64,000 nt of DNA, from contig SEMN01000306.1 of the NCBI GenBank assembly GCA_005408345.1, positions 310,001-374,000 of the forward strand. Reading direction: 5' to 3'. The notes below the pieces were generated by a model that saw only the letters and a program-made list of their open reading frames with translations, ran no database searches and was not told the origin of the DNA. Source of the stretch: Macquaria australasica. Taxonomy: Eukaryota; Chordata; Actinopteri; Centrarchiformes; Percichthyidae. The translations under genes were made by a program, and so were the position numbers. Positions 50,070-61,520 of the stretch are shown here, piece after piece (position 1 is the first letter of the stretch; the number at the start of each line of letters is the position of its first letter).

Positions 50070-51314
50070 GTAAGACGCTAATCTTCATATCTTATGTAGT
50101 TTTCATATCAGAAGAGGGCGATCAATATGTATATGTGAATTAATGTTTAATCTTGGAGATCTACCTCGGAACACAGACGGGGCTCACACACAATCAGCAG
50201 CCTAACAGAGGCAGCACCGTATCGCTAACGTACCCCTGGTTGGTTTATCTGTTAGTCCAGATTCCACCGTAATAAACACGAGCGCAGCCTTCAGCTTGTG
50301 TTATTTGAGTTAATATTTGAGCGACTGGCTTTCCAAATGTTGCTTGGTGGTGCTACATTTCGTCGCTATTCCTGTAGGAGCTGCATGTGTGGTGTTTACA
50401 TCAATGCTGGGCTATTAAAACCCGAGCCACGTGTTGGTAGCTTGGGACCATGTGGCCATTGTAAACACTGCTGCCTTGTGGGTCCTTTATCTGCTGTTAA
50501 CAGGCTGTTTCTGTTTCTTTTACAAGGAATTAAGTCCAAAATAGTCTGCTGAAAGTATGTTTGTAAGAAGTTTTTGGGCTTGATGAAACTAGCCTACAGC
50601 ACTTTGTTTGCTCAGGAGCCAGTATAGAGACTGTATTGGGTTTTCCATTGTGCTGTTAGGAAGAGTAGGTATGTTATGTCACCAGCACTATTTGCATGGA
50701 GCTCCCCTTCCATCCACCCCACACACACTAATTATTAGGTCCAACCACTTATCAGCTTAAATGTCAATGTTGTTATGGGGAAAGGTCAGGTTCCCACATG
50801 ATAAGCAGCGGACAGTTTGGGATCATCAGCAGGTCAGGTTCACCCTCCCACATCTTTTTTGTGTGCCTGCCCTGCATACACCAGTTAATGGCAAAATTAT
50901 GAGATAATTATGAGTGACAGCAGAAGATGAGGGGAGGGCTTTGTCAGACAGCTGCGCTCTCAGATTGTCTTTTGTTTCAGGGATGGAGGCACACTTCCAC
51001 TCAATTTACTGGCTGTAGCTTATTGACATAAATCTTTAATGGAGTACATTTTTCCTATACGTCATAGTAATAATATTAAGCTTGTGTGAAAATGTTTTGC
51101 AAGAAAAATGGTTTCCCTTGTAATGTTCATTAACCGAAGGTAACATCAGTGCACCAACTATTTATTAATCAATATATTACTGGGCTCAACACCAGTGTCG
51201 GAAGGCAGATGGGAGAATTGTGTTGACAGACACAAATTGCATATAACTACTAAATAATATGCTTTTTTAAATTCTCTTTCTATTTCCAGGGCTACTTTTT
51301 CAACATATCAAAGT

Positions 51315-51515
51315 AGGGTTGCAACTAACAATTATTTTCTTATTTGATTAATCTACAGATTATTTTCTCGATTAATCGTCTTGTCAAAAAATGTCAGAAA
51401 AATCATAAGTTTCCACACCTCCAAGGAGATAAATTTTGTTTGCTTGTTTCATTTGAACAGTTCAAAACCCAAAGATATTCAGTTTACTATCATATATGGC
51501 AAAAAAGCACCATGA
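51315..51515 (-). mobile_element. Dispersed repeat, family A copy 3 (reverse, truncated)
   Basis: Begins AGGGTTGCAACTAACAATTA, the inverted form of the copy 1 and copy 4 ends. It contains AAAACCCAAAGATATTCAGT and TTACTATCATATATGGCAAA, reverse complements of copy 4 interior blocks. Similarity stops near 51515, so the copy is truncated. Confidence 0.7.
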
Positions 51516-52434
51516 ATTTATTTGTAGATATAGATATTAAGAATTTTTTTTTTACCATCATAACTCTTGTTTTTCAGCAGCTACATACTTTGTTATGCTT
51601 TTATTTTTGATCAGTAGTAGTTTAACATTTTATTCACATCATCAATAGGGGAGTTATTATTTCCAGTTATTATCTATAATACATTCACACACACTGTTTT
51701 TAACAAAGGTACAGAACATTTGTTCAACCTGCATTTGACCCTTTCCAAACTGCTAATAAGGGTTAGTTCCTGTGTGTCACTCTTAACGTTGCAATTGAAG
51801 TTTTATACGTCAATGCTTAGAACCACAGAATTACTCAAGATTTTGTAAACTATGTTTGCTAACAGAGCTTCCGACCTTGAGTTCATTAAGAGTTCACTGC
51901 ATTATATACACTGGAAATTCATTGCAAGTAAAGTTAAAGAAAGTTTGACTTTATTATGTTTCTGTGTTTGGTTATCGAAACAACTCATTCTACAGTTTGG
52001 TAAATGAAGAGCAACATTTACAGTTGAGACCATAGACATACAGTCTATGGTTGAGATGGTTAGCAGTGGCAGCCAACATCTACTATAAGATTCTAGTAAT
52101 CTTACAATAAACCCAGAGTGGAAGCAGCGATGCAGGCCAGCATGGAGAAAGTGTGTTAATGCATTCAGACCAAACACAGATAATGAGCTAATAACCTGTT
52201 GGGTGATGGAAATATAAGGAGAAAGTCTGATTTGTTTGGTGTGAGACAGCCTGGAGCTGAGACAAACAAGGTGCCTAAAAGCTCAGACTGAAGGTCGGAG
52301 GTCACTGATTAGGAGATGGTGACTGCCTGAGTGGACCTTGAAGTCAGACTATCCCTCTGATCTCTAAACCTCACCTTCCTCACACCACCCCTCCCTTTGC
52401 CTCTCTCACTGTCTCTCGTCCTCTCTCTCTCACT

Positions 52435-52458
52435 CACACACACACACACACACACACA
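52435..52458 (+). repeat. (CA)n microsatellite
   Basis: Uninterrupted CA run preceded by a CTCTCT tract. Confidence 0.9.
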
Positions 52459-52612
52459 TTCGCTTCTCTATTGTCTCATTAATATCATTGCCATCTGCTC
52501 CATATGTAACAGCCCAATTAGAGAGATGCACTTTGACCCTACCTGTCCAAATTTAATTTGAAAGTCTACAGCCATCCCTGCTTACTCCTCTTTCCTCACA
52601 CAAACACTCTCA

Positions 52613-52618
<6 letters not shown>

Positions 52619-52661
<43 letters not shown>
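52619..52661 (+). repeat. (CA)n microsatellite upstream of bcl2l1 coding exon
   Basis: About 21 uninterrupted CA units, ending 64 nt before the bcl2l1 coding-exon acceptor at 52725. Confidence 0.95.
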
Positions 52662-52666
<5 letters not shown>

Positions 52667-52725
52667 ATCACAGCATGCTTATAGGCTATCCAGACTTTGA
52701 CCTTTTCATTGTTGTCTCTCTACAG

Positions 52726-52932
52726 GGCCTGAGCTGATTTGTCAGCCTTGTGTAGGTTTGGTTTTCACCCCCCAAGTGTCCTCTGGATATCAGCTGACCA
52801 TGGTGGTCTGAACAGAAGAAACGCAGGGAGAAAGCCCGGCACAGTGTGTGTTCACTCTAACGCAGCAAGGCTCAACCAAGAGAGGAGCAGAGACGGACCG
52901 GAGCGAAGAGGAAAAGCATATTTAAACACAAA
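52726..52932 (+). other. bcl2l1: bcl2l1 5' UTR part of the main coding exon
   Basis: Follows acceptor TCTCTCTACAG at 52725 and runs to the ATG at 52933. It contains a minimal upstream ORF (52800-52811) in strong context. Confidence 0.7.
52800..52811 (+). CDS. Three-codon upstream ORF in bcl2l1 leader
   Basis: ACCATGG context (ideal Kozak), then GTG GTC TGA. It ends 121 nt before the bcl2l1 start codon. Translation is inferred from the motif. Confidence 0.45.
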   Translation: MVV

Positions 52933-53487
52933 ATGTCTCAAAACAGAGAACTGGTGGTTTTCTACATAAACTATAAACTCTCCCAGAGAAACTATCCTCT
53001 CAACCACGTGGTGCTCATAGAGCCCCCGAACAGGACTGATGGGGGGGAGGCAGGGTTGGGTGAGGAACAGCGGGTAGCGACGCACGCCAACGGGACTTTT
53101 AACGGCACGAGTCCCGGGACCCCCCCAGCGTCCCCGCTGCGGCAGCAACGGTTGCCGTCAACGACGAGCCTGGACGCGGTGAAAGAGGCCCTCCGGGACT
53201 CGGCCAACGAGTTTGAGCTGCGCTACGCCCGCGCCTTCAGCGATCTGCACAACCAGCTGCACATCACGCCAGCCACGGCCTACCAAAGCTTCGAGAACGT
53301 GATGGATGAGGTGTTCCGGGACGGAGTCAACTGGGGCCGCATCGTAGGGCTTTTTGCTTTCGGCGGGGCGCTGTGCGTCGAGTGCGTGGAGAAGGAGATG
53401 AGTCCGCTGGTGGGCCGGATCATAGAGTGGATGACGGTCTACCTGGACAACCACATTCAGCCCTGGATCCAGAGCCAAGGAGGATGG
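52933..53487 (+). CDS. bcl2l1: Bcl-2-like 1 (Bcl-xL), main coding exon, partial gene
   Basis: Bcl-xL is an anti-apoptotic protein of the outer mitochondrial membrane that binds BAX/BAK and BH3-only proteins. The exon encodes 185 residues. BH4 is RELVVFYINYKLSQRNYP (5-22). A Gly/Thr/Pro-rich loop spans about 31-80. BH3 is VKEALRDSANEFELRY (83-98). BH1 is VFRDGVNWGRIVGLFAFGGA (127-146). The exon ends WIQSQGGW (178-185), so BH2 is split by the intron at GTGAGT 53488. The same split is known in vertebrate BCL2L1. The sequence closely resembles zebrafish Bcl2l1, including TAYQSFENVMDEVFRDGVNW. The start is the only good ATG, with A at -3. The second coding exon (DRF..., transmembrane anchor) was not found before base 64000, so the gene is truncated by the window. 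Confidence 0.95.
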
Positions 53488-54013
53488 GTGAGTCTTTCAC
53501 ACACACAGACACAGAAAGCCACAAACATACACAGAAAAGTGTTTGCCATATGATGCTGTTTGCCTGTCTAGCCCCTTTCTTACCCTTCAACGTTACTGGG
53601 TTCAATTACATGGGTAAGGTAAGCTGAGGTCGCTTGTATGGAGAATTTCCATGTTGACACTTCTTGTACAACTTGTACAACTTCTTCTTGTAACACTGGA
53701 GAGCAGCAGTCAGTTGGAAAATGAGGATAAATCCTGTCCTTATTTTTTCAACAAGTTCTGGAAACTGTGTATGAATGCTAATGGCTTTTGTTGATATGAC
53801 AGTGCTTTTGGTTGTATGTGATGTTTCCGATGTGATTCTCTGTTAAATATTTAAAGACCAGATTTGTGTGTTGGTATGTTTTATGCACCATGTGCCTGTT
53901 GGTCAGCTGTGTTTCTATCCGAACAGGGACTACATGCCCGGCCTGACCTCCAGTGATACTGTATCGTTGGTAGTGAGTTGTATCCAGAGCATAGTTTTTG
54001 TTCCATCGTATAA

Positions 54014-54382
54014 GGTTGGGCAATATGACGGTATATACTGTGCAATGCTAGAATTGTGTCCACCAGTAGAGACTTGGCAATACCGTTTCCACTGCGGGAG
54101 TTATCCCTTAGTGTCTCTGCTGTATATTCGGGGCAGGCTATGCAGCAAATCAGGACTGGATCCTCGCGTGATCTCACGAATCCAGAAGAGATCACAGAAG
54201 AAGAGAGTGATAAGAAAACATAAAGGAGGAGAGTGAAATTGTAAATACATTTAGTACGGTATGGTTTTTTAAAAAATAATTTCTTAATTGAATTCACAGA
54301 ACAATTATTGTATTGTGATACCGTTACCGTGATATAAAATTACATACACCGTGATAAAAGATTTTGGCCATATCGCCCACCC
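54014..54382 (+). mobile_element. 369-bp inverted-repeat element in bcl2l1 intron
   Basis: The left end GGTTGGGCAATATGAC and the right end GCCATATCGCCCACCC are imperfect inverted copies. Internal blocks GATACCGTTACCGTGATA and ATACACCGTGATA are related to each other. This matches the general form of common teleost hAT-like non-autonomous elements. The 122-codon frame overlapping it is not a gene. Confidence 0.5.
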
Positions 54383-55539
54383 CTCATACATGTTGCGACT
54401 TGGCTCATGCAGATGGGCCCAGATAAGCCAGCATGCTAACTGTGTCAGCTGCCATGGGATTGTGACATGGCTATGGGTTGGGTTGGGGTTGGTTCTGCGA
54501 CCAGTGAGAAGAGAATACTTCAGATTAGATATAATGGAGAAGACCTAGATAACAGGCAGCACACACGATATAACGTCTGTGCTTAAAGACAGTAAAAACA
54601 GAATGTTTGTGTGGTCAGCAGCTGTGTCAGCTGTTCGCTAATTGATCAGCAGCATTGAGCTCAATGAGCTGAATCGAAGTGGGAGCTTAACAGGCTACAT
54701 CAGGGCTTTGTAGCTCTCTGCAGCCGGCCTGCCTGGGGATCGAAGTTCTCTCATCACAGGGTGGGATGAAGTCCAGGGCTTTTACAGATAGCCCTTTGTT
54801 TTACTCCGGTCAGTTGATTGGCTCTGTGCTTTGCTTTTTTTCTTTTCTTCTTCCACTATCTGTCCATGTTTTCTCCCCTGCCCTGTCCTCTCCTCTGTTA
54901 TGTTCTTCACCAAGGCAGCTGCATGCAGATGAAAGATGTTTTTTTTGTTTTTTTTCTGGGATTAGCTGGAAAGTGGGCCGTCCTGGTACTGATAAGTGTG
55001 TGTGTGTGTTTGTGTGTGTGCACGTGTGCTTGTGAACACTTCCAGGACAGTTAAGGTCAACTCTTCTCCTTTGTGCCAGCCATTTGATGGTATGAAGGAG
55101 AGCGGGGGCGAGGGGAGGGGCTGTTTTATATTTGCTCCAGCGCTGTATAACGCCAGGTCGAAGGTCGATTCTATGGAAACTGACATCCCAGTGGCTTAAA
55201 GAAGAAAATCCCATTGGGCGGACAGTGGCTTTGCTGTTGTTTGCACTGCAGACTTAGAATTAATTGTTTTTATTTCAATGTTGGACTGAAATCTGGAGGT
55301 AACGCAGAGAAGAGGGGGGTGGCGAGGATGGGGTTATGAAAACAGGTGAGGATGAAGCTTTGCACCATACTGATGTTAGTTGTTCCTTTTGTTGAAGGGA
55401 TGCTGCAGCATCCTCCTTACCAGCCCCCAGACATTTGGTCTCATAAATACACAACTACCTCATTTCTGGTGCTAATGGTTTTAGCCATGTTAGCAGTATT
55501 ACTAGGCATGGTAACGTTGCGCTGTCACTCTGTCCGTCC

Positions 55540-56060
55540 ACCACTTTGGTCCAGACTGAAATATCTCAACAACTCCTGAATGGATTGACATACATTTTTT
55601 GTACAGACATTCACAGTCCCCAGAGGATGAATCCTAATGTCTTTGGCGACCCCCTGACTTTTTCTCTAGCGCCACTATGAGATTCACATTTTTGATTTTT
55701 TGTGAAATGTCTCGACAGCTATTGGATAGTTTGCAATGGAATTTTGCACACACATTCATATCCCCTTCAGGATGAATTGTAATCACTTTGGTGATCTTCT
55801 GACCTTTCGTCTAGTGCACCCATGACGTCAAACTTTGTCTAATACTTCCTGCAAAACTAATGACATTCCCATTAGCTTCAGCTGTGCTTTGTGTTTAGTG
55901 CTCATTAGCAAATGTTAGCATGGTGAACATTATCAGCGTGTTTGCATTGTCATTGTGAGCATGTTAGCAGTTTGACAATAGCATTTAGCTCAAAGCACCG
56001 CCGTGCCCAAGTACAGCCTCACAGAGCCACAAGCATGGCTGTGACTTGTAGTCTTGTTGG
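55540..56060 (+). mobile_element. Dispersed repeat (ATATCTCAACAACTCCTGAA type)
   Basis: Runs from AAATATCTCAACAACTCCTG through ACAGTCCCCAGAGGATGAAT, CTAATGACATTCCCATTAGC, GTTAGCATGGTGAACATTAT to AAAGCACCGCCGTGCCCAAG, TACAGCCTCACAGAGCCAC. I recognise this order from a very common teleost element. It contains an internal diverged duplication: GATGAATCCTAATG...CTTTGGCGA is repeated as GATGAATTGTAATC...CTTTGGTGA about 140 bp later. Confidence 0.7.
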
Positions 56061-57510
56061 TTCTATGCAAGTTCCCAGGAGACCCTCTGTATAGCTAAAA
56101 AATTACAGACAGATAATAATACTTTAATAATAATTATTACTTAATTTAACTATTATATTGTTGTGACGCCTGAACAGCTGTTTGTAGAGATACAGCAAGC
56201 ACTTGTTCACAAACTGGAGGCACATTCAGGGTGAAAATAGATCAACCATGAAGAGGCTGATCTAATGGTTAATATGATTTCTTATCCTGACCACTAATGT
56301 TTTTACCATCACTGTTGTCAACACAGTGTAATCAACACATCTGTCATGTGTGGTTGATCTCCATGATGTCATGTAGTCAAAAGTATCCAGGCACCCACAC
56401 ACACTCCCATACACATTTGTACACGACAGTTTGCTTGGCAACAAGTTGGACTAAACAACATCAGTTAGCCTGCTGTAGCTGCTCATGGTTTTCCACTTGC
56501 ATGTCAGTGTAACCTGGACTTGGAGAAGTGAATGACTTCATCTGAAATATTGAATGGATCCGCATGTTGAGAGCATCACTGGGATGGTTTCACTTCTCCT
56601 TCCGGTGGATAGCATCATCTTGAGCACATGATACCACTTCCTTCCCTAACAAGCTTTGTATAATTCACTTTTATACTGTTGTTGATCCGAATCGCCTAGT
56701 GCTGGGGACTCGGAGAGAGCATTGGCTTGATATGTGTCCCATGTTAGTTATTCAGAAGTTGACACACTTGTCACAGGGGTAGTCCCAAGCTGCTAAAATA
56801 TACAATTCAGTAGGTGGTTTACCGCTTGAGTCTTACCATTTATCCTTCCCATCACTCTATTGCTTTTCCCCTCTTTGTCACAATATCATTACCTTCTCTT
56901 CTTTGTGGTTTGTCTGTTCAAAGCCAACCTACACTTTCCCTGAAATGAGTGTCAGAGTAAACCCACGTGAGACTTTTTGTTGTTTTTCTTTCTTTCTGTC
57001 TTTTACTTCCCTCTTTCTTTCTTCCTTCCTTCCCTCCCCTGGTGCCTCCTCACAGGGATGAAGCACAGAGCCGCTGGCAGATGTGGGATCCTGAGTATAG
57101 CTGTGAGGCAGGTGTGCCCTCAGTGTGAGCTGATGAAATATTAGTCTGCTCTAAGCAGCAGCAAGGTCATTGTCTCTCTCTTTCACTCAGTTGCTCGATC
57201 ACTCATGCTAACAATCTTATTGTCACTTCTAACTTTTTGAAATATTTTCTGTTTGGAAGGATTGTGACAGAGAAAGGAGAGGAAAAAATTTGTTTGTTTG
57301 TAGTTGATACTCCAACAATAGAAAATATGATGTAAATGGATGATCTTTTGAAGTTAATCCCAAAAGGTTTACAGTATGTGTGGTTATCTAAACTCCCTAA
57401 TCTGACACGAGAATAGACGTCCAACAGCATTACATTCACAAGCTAACGCCTTATTAAGGAAGAAGTCATTTTTTCCAATATTACTGCACATGAATGCACC
57501 ATTCTGTCCA

Positions 57511-57820
57511 GAGCTGAAACAATAAGTCGATTAATCGATTTGTAGATTGACAAAACATTGGCAACTATTTTTACAATTGTCAAATCATTTTTCAAGCAAA
57601 ATGCCAAACATTCTCTGGTTCCAGCTTCTCAGATGAGAAGATTTGATGCTTTGTCATATATGATAGTAAACTCTGTCTTTTTGGTTTTGGGCTGTTGGTC
57701 AGACAAAGCAAGCTATTTGAATACATCTCCTTGGGCTGTGGGAAATTACAATAGGAATTTTTCACTATTTTCTAACATTTCATAGGCAAAAAGTGAAATG
57801 AATTGTTAGTTGCAGCCCTA
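57511..57820 (+). mobile_element. Dispersed repeat, family A copy 4
   Basis: The best preserved copy. It starts GAGCTGAAACAATAAGTCGA and ends TTAGTTGCAGCCCTA, with roughly inverted termini. The interior contains TTTTCAAGCAAAATGCCAAA and CATATATGATAGTAAACTCT. Confidence 0.75.
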
Positions 57821-58409
57821 ATTCTGTCAGACCTTTTAACCTGTATGAATTTAAGCTGCGTTTTCATCTGAATTCTCAATATGTAAACACAAGACAGGAC
57901 ATTTGAACTGAGGTGACAGTTAAATATCGAAAAGTGAAAGGTGTTCTGCACAACAGAGCAAACCTTGCCGTCATTAAAACTGATACGCTTCAGCCTAAGT
58001 GATCCCGCCGGAGCTTATTTTGGAGCCTCTGCTGTCCAGGTTGCTGAGAGATATTTGTTAGTAGCTTGGGATGTGAGATAAATATGCTCAGCCAGATTCT
58101 CCCTCCACAGACTGTGGTTTTAAAAGAAGCGCAGGAGTAAAGCCATTTATTGTCAGATAATAAACCTTGGCAGACAGCAGAGGTAGAGACAGTGCCGTCG
58201 ACCTAATAATGCTGTTTCCAGCAGAGCAGGCGATGGCAGTGATTACTCAGTGGAGATTGAGCCGCCTCAGGGTGGAGGTGCGGGGTTATTACCAATTATA
58301 GATGAATAATATCTCGACCTGCTACTGGGGGAAACAATGTTTTTTCCCTCTGACAGACTAATAAAAGCTAAACTCGTTTAGAAGAACCACACCGCCACAG
58401 TCTGGGAAA

Positions 58410-58441
58410 GCTTGGCTGGGGGGGGTGGGGGGGGGGGGGGA
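58410..58441 (+). repeat. G-run
   Basis: Almost uninterrupted Gs (GGGGGGTGGGGGGGGGGGGG). Length is likely to be error-prone in assembly. Confidence 0.85.
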
Positions 58442-58737
58442 ATACGAGTTGTTCTGCTTTGTGCTGTCAACGGTCTCGGTAAGGTCAAGGAAAACTACAA
58501 GAAAAATGTCCTCGAGCAGTGAGTGTTTATATTGCCTAGTTTTCTTTTTTTTTTTTTTATCACCTGACTCTTATGGCTGTATACAGTACATGTTGATATT
58601 CTATTTAAATAAGTCTGGTGATATTCTCGTGATATTCTGTTTTCCCTATTGTTAACAAATCCCATGAAACACTAATGATCTGATCCTACTAATTAACAAG
58701 TATTGTGTGTGTATCAAAGCCTGATATATCTTCTTCC

Positions 58738-58965
58738 TCTGTGCCATAGAGCTCCATTGTTGTCCAAAAACTATTAAAAACACATCAGTGAGCCACACTC
58801 ATGCACTGGGTGACATGTTCCTTCATCACCATGAACACACACTGTAGTTTTTATTGACTCAATCCCACAAACACCGTCCTGCTGCTGGAAATACTCACTA
58901 GAACCGAAGTGTGAATTAATCCGCAGCTAAAAATAGTCCCTGACAAACTCACTATTTACTCCTGT
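58738..58965 (+). repeat. Family B repeat, uninterrupted copy
   Basis: TAGAGCTCCATTGTTGTCCA, AAAACTATTAAAAACAC, GTCCTGCTGCTGGAAATACT and AAAATAGTCCCTGAC are reverse complements of the split copy at 43555-44045. It has no MITE at the corresponding site. Confidence 0.65.
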
Positions 58966-59362
58966 TTAAGTGACTTTTACTAGAAACTACAGTGCCCAGC
59001 TGTTTGCCAGCCTTTTTGAATAATAAAACTATATATTCAGGACCAAAAGATTTACATCCTCAGCAGGAACCAACCAAATGGGCTTTGGGCTGAGAGCCAC
59101 AGACAGGGCAGGTAAGGCGGGAAATATTGAGACATGGACTAACACATTGGGTTTTTTTGGGCTTGTCATGGAAGTTGTTTACAATAATATAATATTGTAA
59201 CATAAACGGTGTTTATCTATATGTGTGATTATGAATGTAAGCAGGCTGGCTGTGCTGCAGAGTGGGTAATTTAAGGCCTGTGGAGGGTAAGACCATTGAC
59301 TTGTTTTGACAAGGGAAACACCTGAGCTTCCTTTGTGCCATTCTCCTTGGCAGACTTATTTA

Positions 59363-59370
59363 CTCTCTCG

Positions 59371-59422
<52 letters not shown>
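59363..59422 (+). repeat. (CT)n microsatellite
   Basis: About 28 CT units with two early CG interruptions, in the bcl2l1 intron. Confidence 0.95.
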
Positions 59423-59427
<5 letters not shown>

Positions 59428-59499
59428 TAACATGCACATAGGATAGGCAGTTAGATCCACAGAGTCGTCTGTCAGACTACCCTACCGGAGAAGAGCAGG

Positions 59500-60070
59500 A
59501 AATCTCTCCCTTGGGACCTATCCCGCCTCCATCTCTCTCTCTCTCACCCCCCCCCCCCCTCCTTCATCTTCTATACGTCTCTCCCTCTGTTTCTCTCTGG
59601 TGTCCTGCCATCTCCTCTACATGCATGCCTCCCTCTGCCACCAATCAATTTTTGTCCCTTATTTTTCTATCTGCACCTCCCTTGCTCCTCTCCCCTCCTC
59701 CTCCTTTCTTCATCATTTCTGAGCTCCTTTATTTCCCCTCTTGTCTGTGTCCTCCTTCCTCTTGCCCGCCATCCCTACATCCATCTATCTGCCTTACAGA
59801 CTGTAGTGGTTAAACATATTATAGAGCAGACATGCTGCCACACGCCTGGTCACTCTCGCCTTTCCCCATGTTTGTCAGTTTGTTTATCAGACACACGAAC
59901 ACACATTGCCCATAACATCGTCATCAGCGTTATCGATTCCCCCTGCCTTGATCCCTGCTCACTACCTCCACCCCCATCTGTGCAGCTGCCACCATCCCTT
60001 CATCTTTCCCTTCATCCTTCTTTTACTCCCTTCTTATCTCCCTCCATCCCATCCTCCTCCTCTTCCCTTT
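59500..60070 (+). repeat. Pyrimidine-rich block
   Basis: Long runs of C and T, including a C-run near 59548-59561. The open frames here translate to low-complexity Ser/Pro/Leu and are not genes. Confidence 0.65.
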
Positions 60071-60328
60071 ATCGCTATTGTGGCTCATGTGTGGCTAATT
60101 AGGAGAGATGTTTTTTTATGCTTTCTGGGTTTTGTGTAAAGGACAATGTTTTGCTCATCAAGCAAAGTTTCCATGAACTGAGTGTGTGTTTGTAATCACA
60201 CACATGGTGCGGATTGTTGTTGTCTCATACATTTGAGCATTTTATTGCATGGTAGCGCGCTGCACAGGGGAGGGGACGGCGGCAAGTCAGACTGGTCATG
60301 TGACTACCTCAAACAAAGGACCTGTGGC

Positions 60329-60333
<5 letters not shown>

Positions 60334-60384
<51 letters not shown>
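60334..60384 (+). repeat. (CA)n microsatellite
   Basis: About 24 uninterrupted CA units. Confidence 0.95.
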
Positions 60385-60386
<2 letters not shown>

Positions 60387-61274
60387 AATTTGCTTTACTG
60401 GGCTTTTTTGGCCGTGCCCACAGGTGTATCGTTGCTTTGCAGACAAAGCCCTCGCTGAAAAGGACGCGCTGATCTAAAAGCGACTTGTCTCATTCTTTAA
60501 CTTGACACATATAGAATCCACACACACAGACAATGCTTCCACAAACCCTTTTTGCATTGGATCAATGGCGGGCACCTTTGTTCGAGCGCCACCAATATAC
60601 GCCTCTGTGTGGTGGGCGGTTCTATGCAGATTGATCTCTGTGTTTTCATGTGAGCTGCTCAGCCATGTCTCTCTATTGTTTTTGTATGCATGTGTTTAAA
60701 CTCGCGCATTAGCTTTTCATGATCTGTGAGATCCGACGTGTGTGTACTCAGTGGTGTGTGTCAGAGTCGCAGATTGAATATGGCAGCCAACAGATTGTAT
60801 GATTCAGTTGCCTCCAGCTCAATGACAAGAACATCAGGGACATGTCACCTGTTTTTAGGTGTGTGCTGGTTGTGTTTATATATGTTCACGTGTGTTTGAA
60901 TAGAGACTCTTGTTTGCCTTTAAGGAGAGGGACATGGCCAAACCATTCTTGTGTGCATGCAGGAGGCAGCTGCAGCTCACGTTTGAGGAAAATTGGGCTG
61001 CAGGATCATCCAGTCTGCCTTTTTGCTCCATTTTAGATGTGACAAATGGGTGCAAAGGACATTACTTCAGATGTGGGTAGATTTGAGTGAACATTTGCAG
61101 TCATATTATTGTTGTAGTTATTAAAGCAAAACTATGTAAGATAATGCAGAGTTATTTTAGCTCATGAAAGAAGCAATCTGACATCTGAAGCAATCTGAAT
61201 CTCTCAAATTATAACCACACGTCTGATCAATTCTATGTAAGTTATTGCTAGAGCAGGCCATTAGACAGCAACTC

Positions 61275-61277
<3 letters not shown>

Positions 61278-61316
<39 letters not shown>
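61278..61316 (+). repeat. (GT)n microsatellite
   Basis: About 19 uninterrupted GT units. Confidence 0.95.
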
Positions 61317-61318
<2 letters not shown>

Positions 61319-61494
61319 AGCTTCTATCAGAACATCAGTTGGTTTGTGAAAGACCTGTAGCCCTGGAGAATCAGGGGGAAACACACAGCAGTGGGACATC
61401 AATACAGTCCCTAATGACTACATTTGCTACATTCAGACTGCATCAGAATCTCTCTCTCTCTCTCTCTGCCTCTTCTTTCCTTTCTCTCATTTAG

Positions 61495-61520
61495 ACACAC
61501 ACACACACACACACACACAC
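61495..61520 (+). repeat. (CA)n microsatellite
   Basis: About 12 CA units, preceded by a CTCTCT tract at 61449-61468. Confidence 0.9.

Noticed and set aside
53868..54236. 122-codon + frame in the bcl2l1 intron
   Set aside because: It overlaps an inverted-repeat element and has no recognisable protein features.
57056..57130. Possible second coding exon of bcl2l1 after CTCCTCACAG
   Set aside because: The translation after the acceptor gives no BH2 remainder or transmembrane helix and stops quickly.
59511..60139. Overlapping + frames rich in Ser, Pro and Leu
   Set aside because: They arise from the pyrimidine-rich block, with no homology or splice context.
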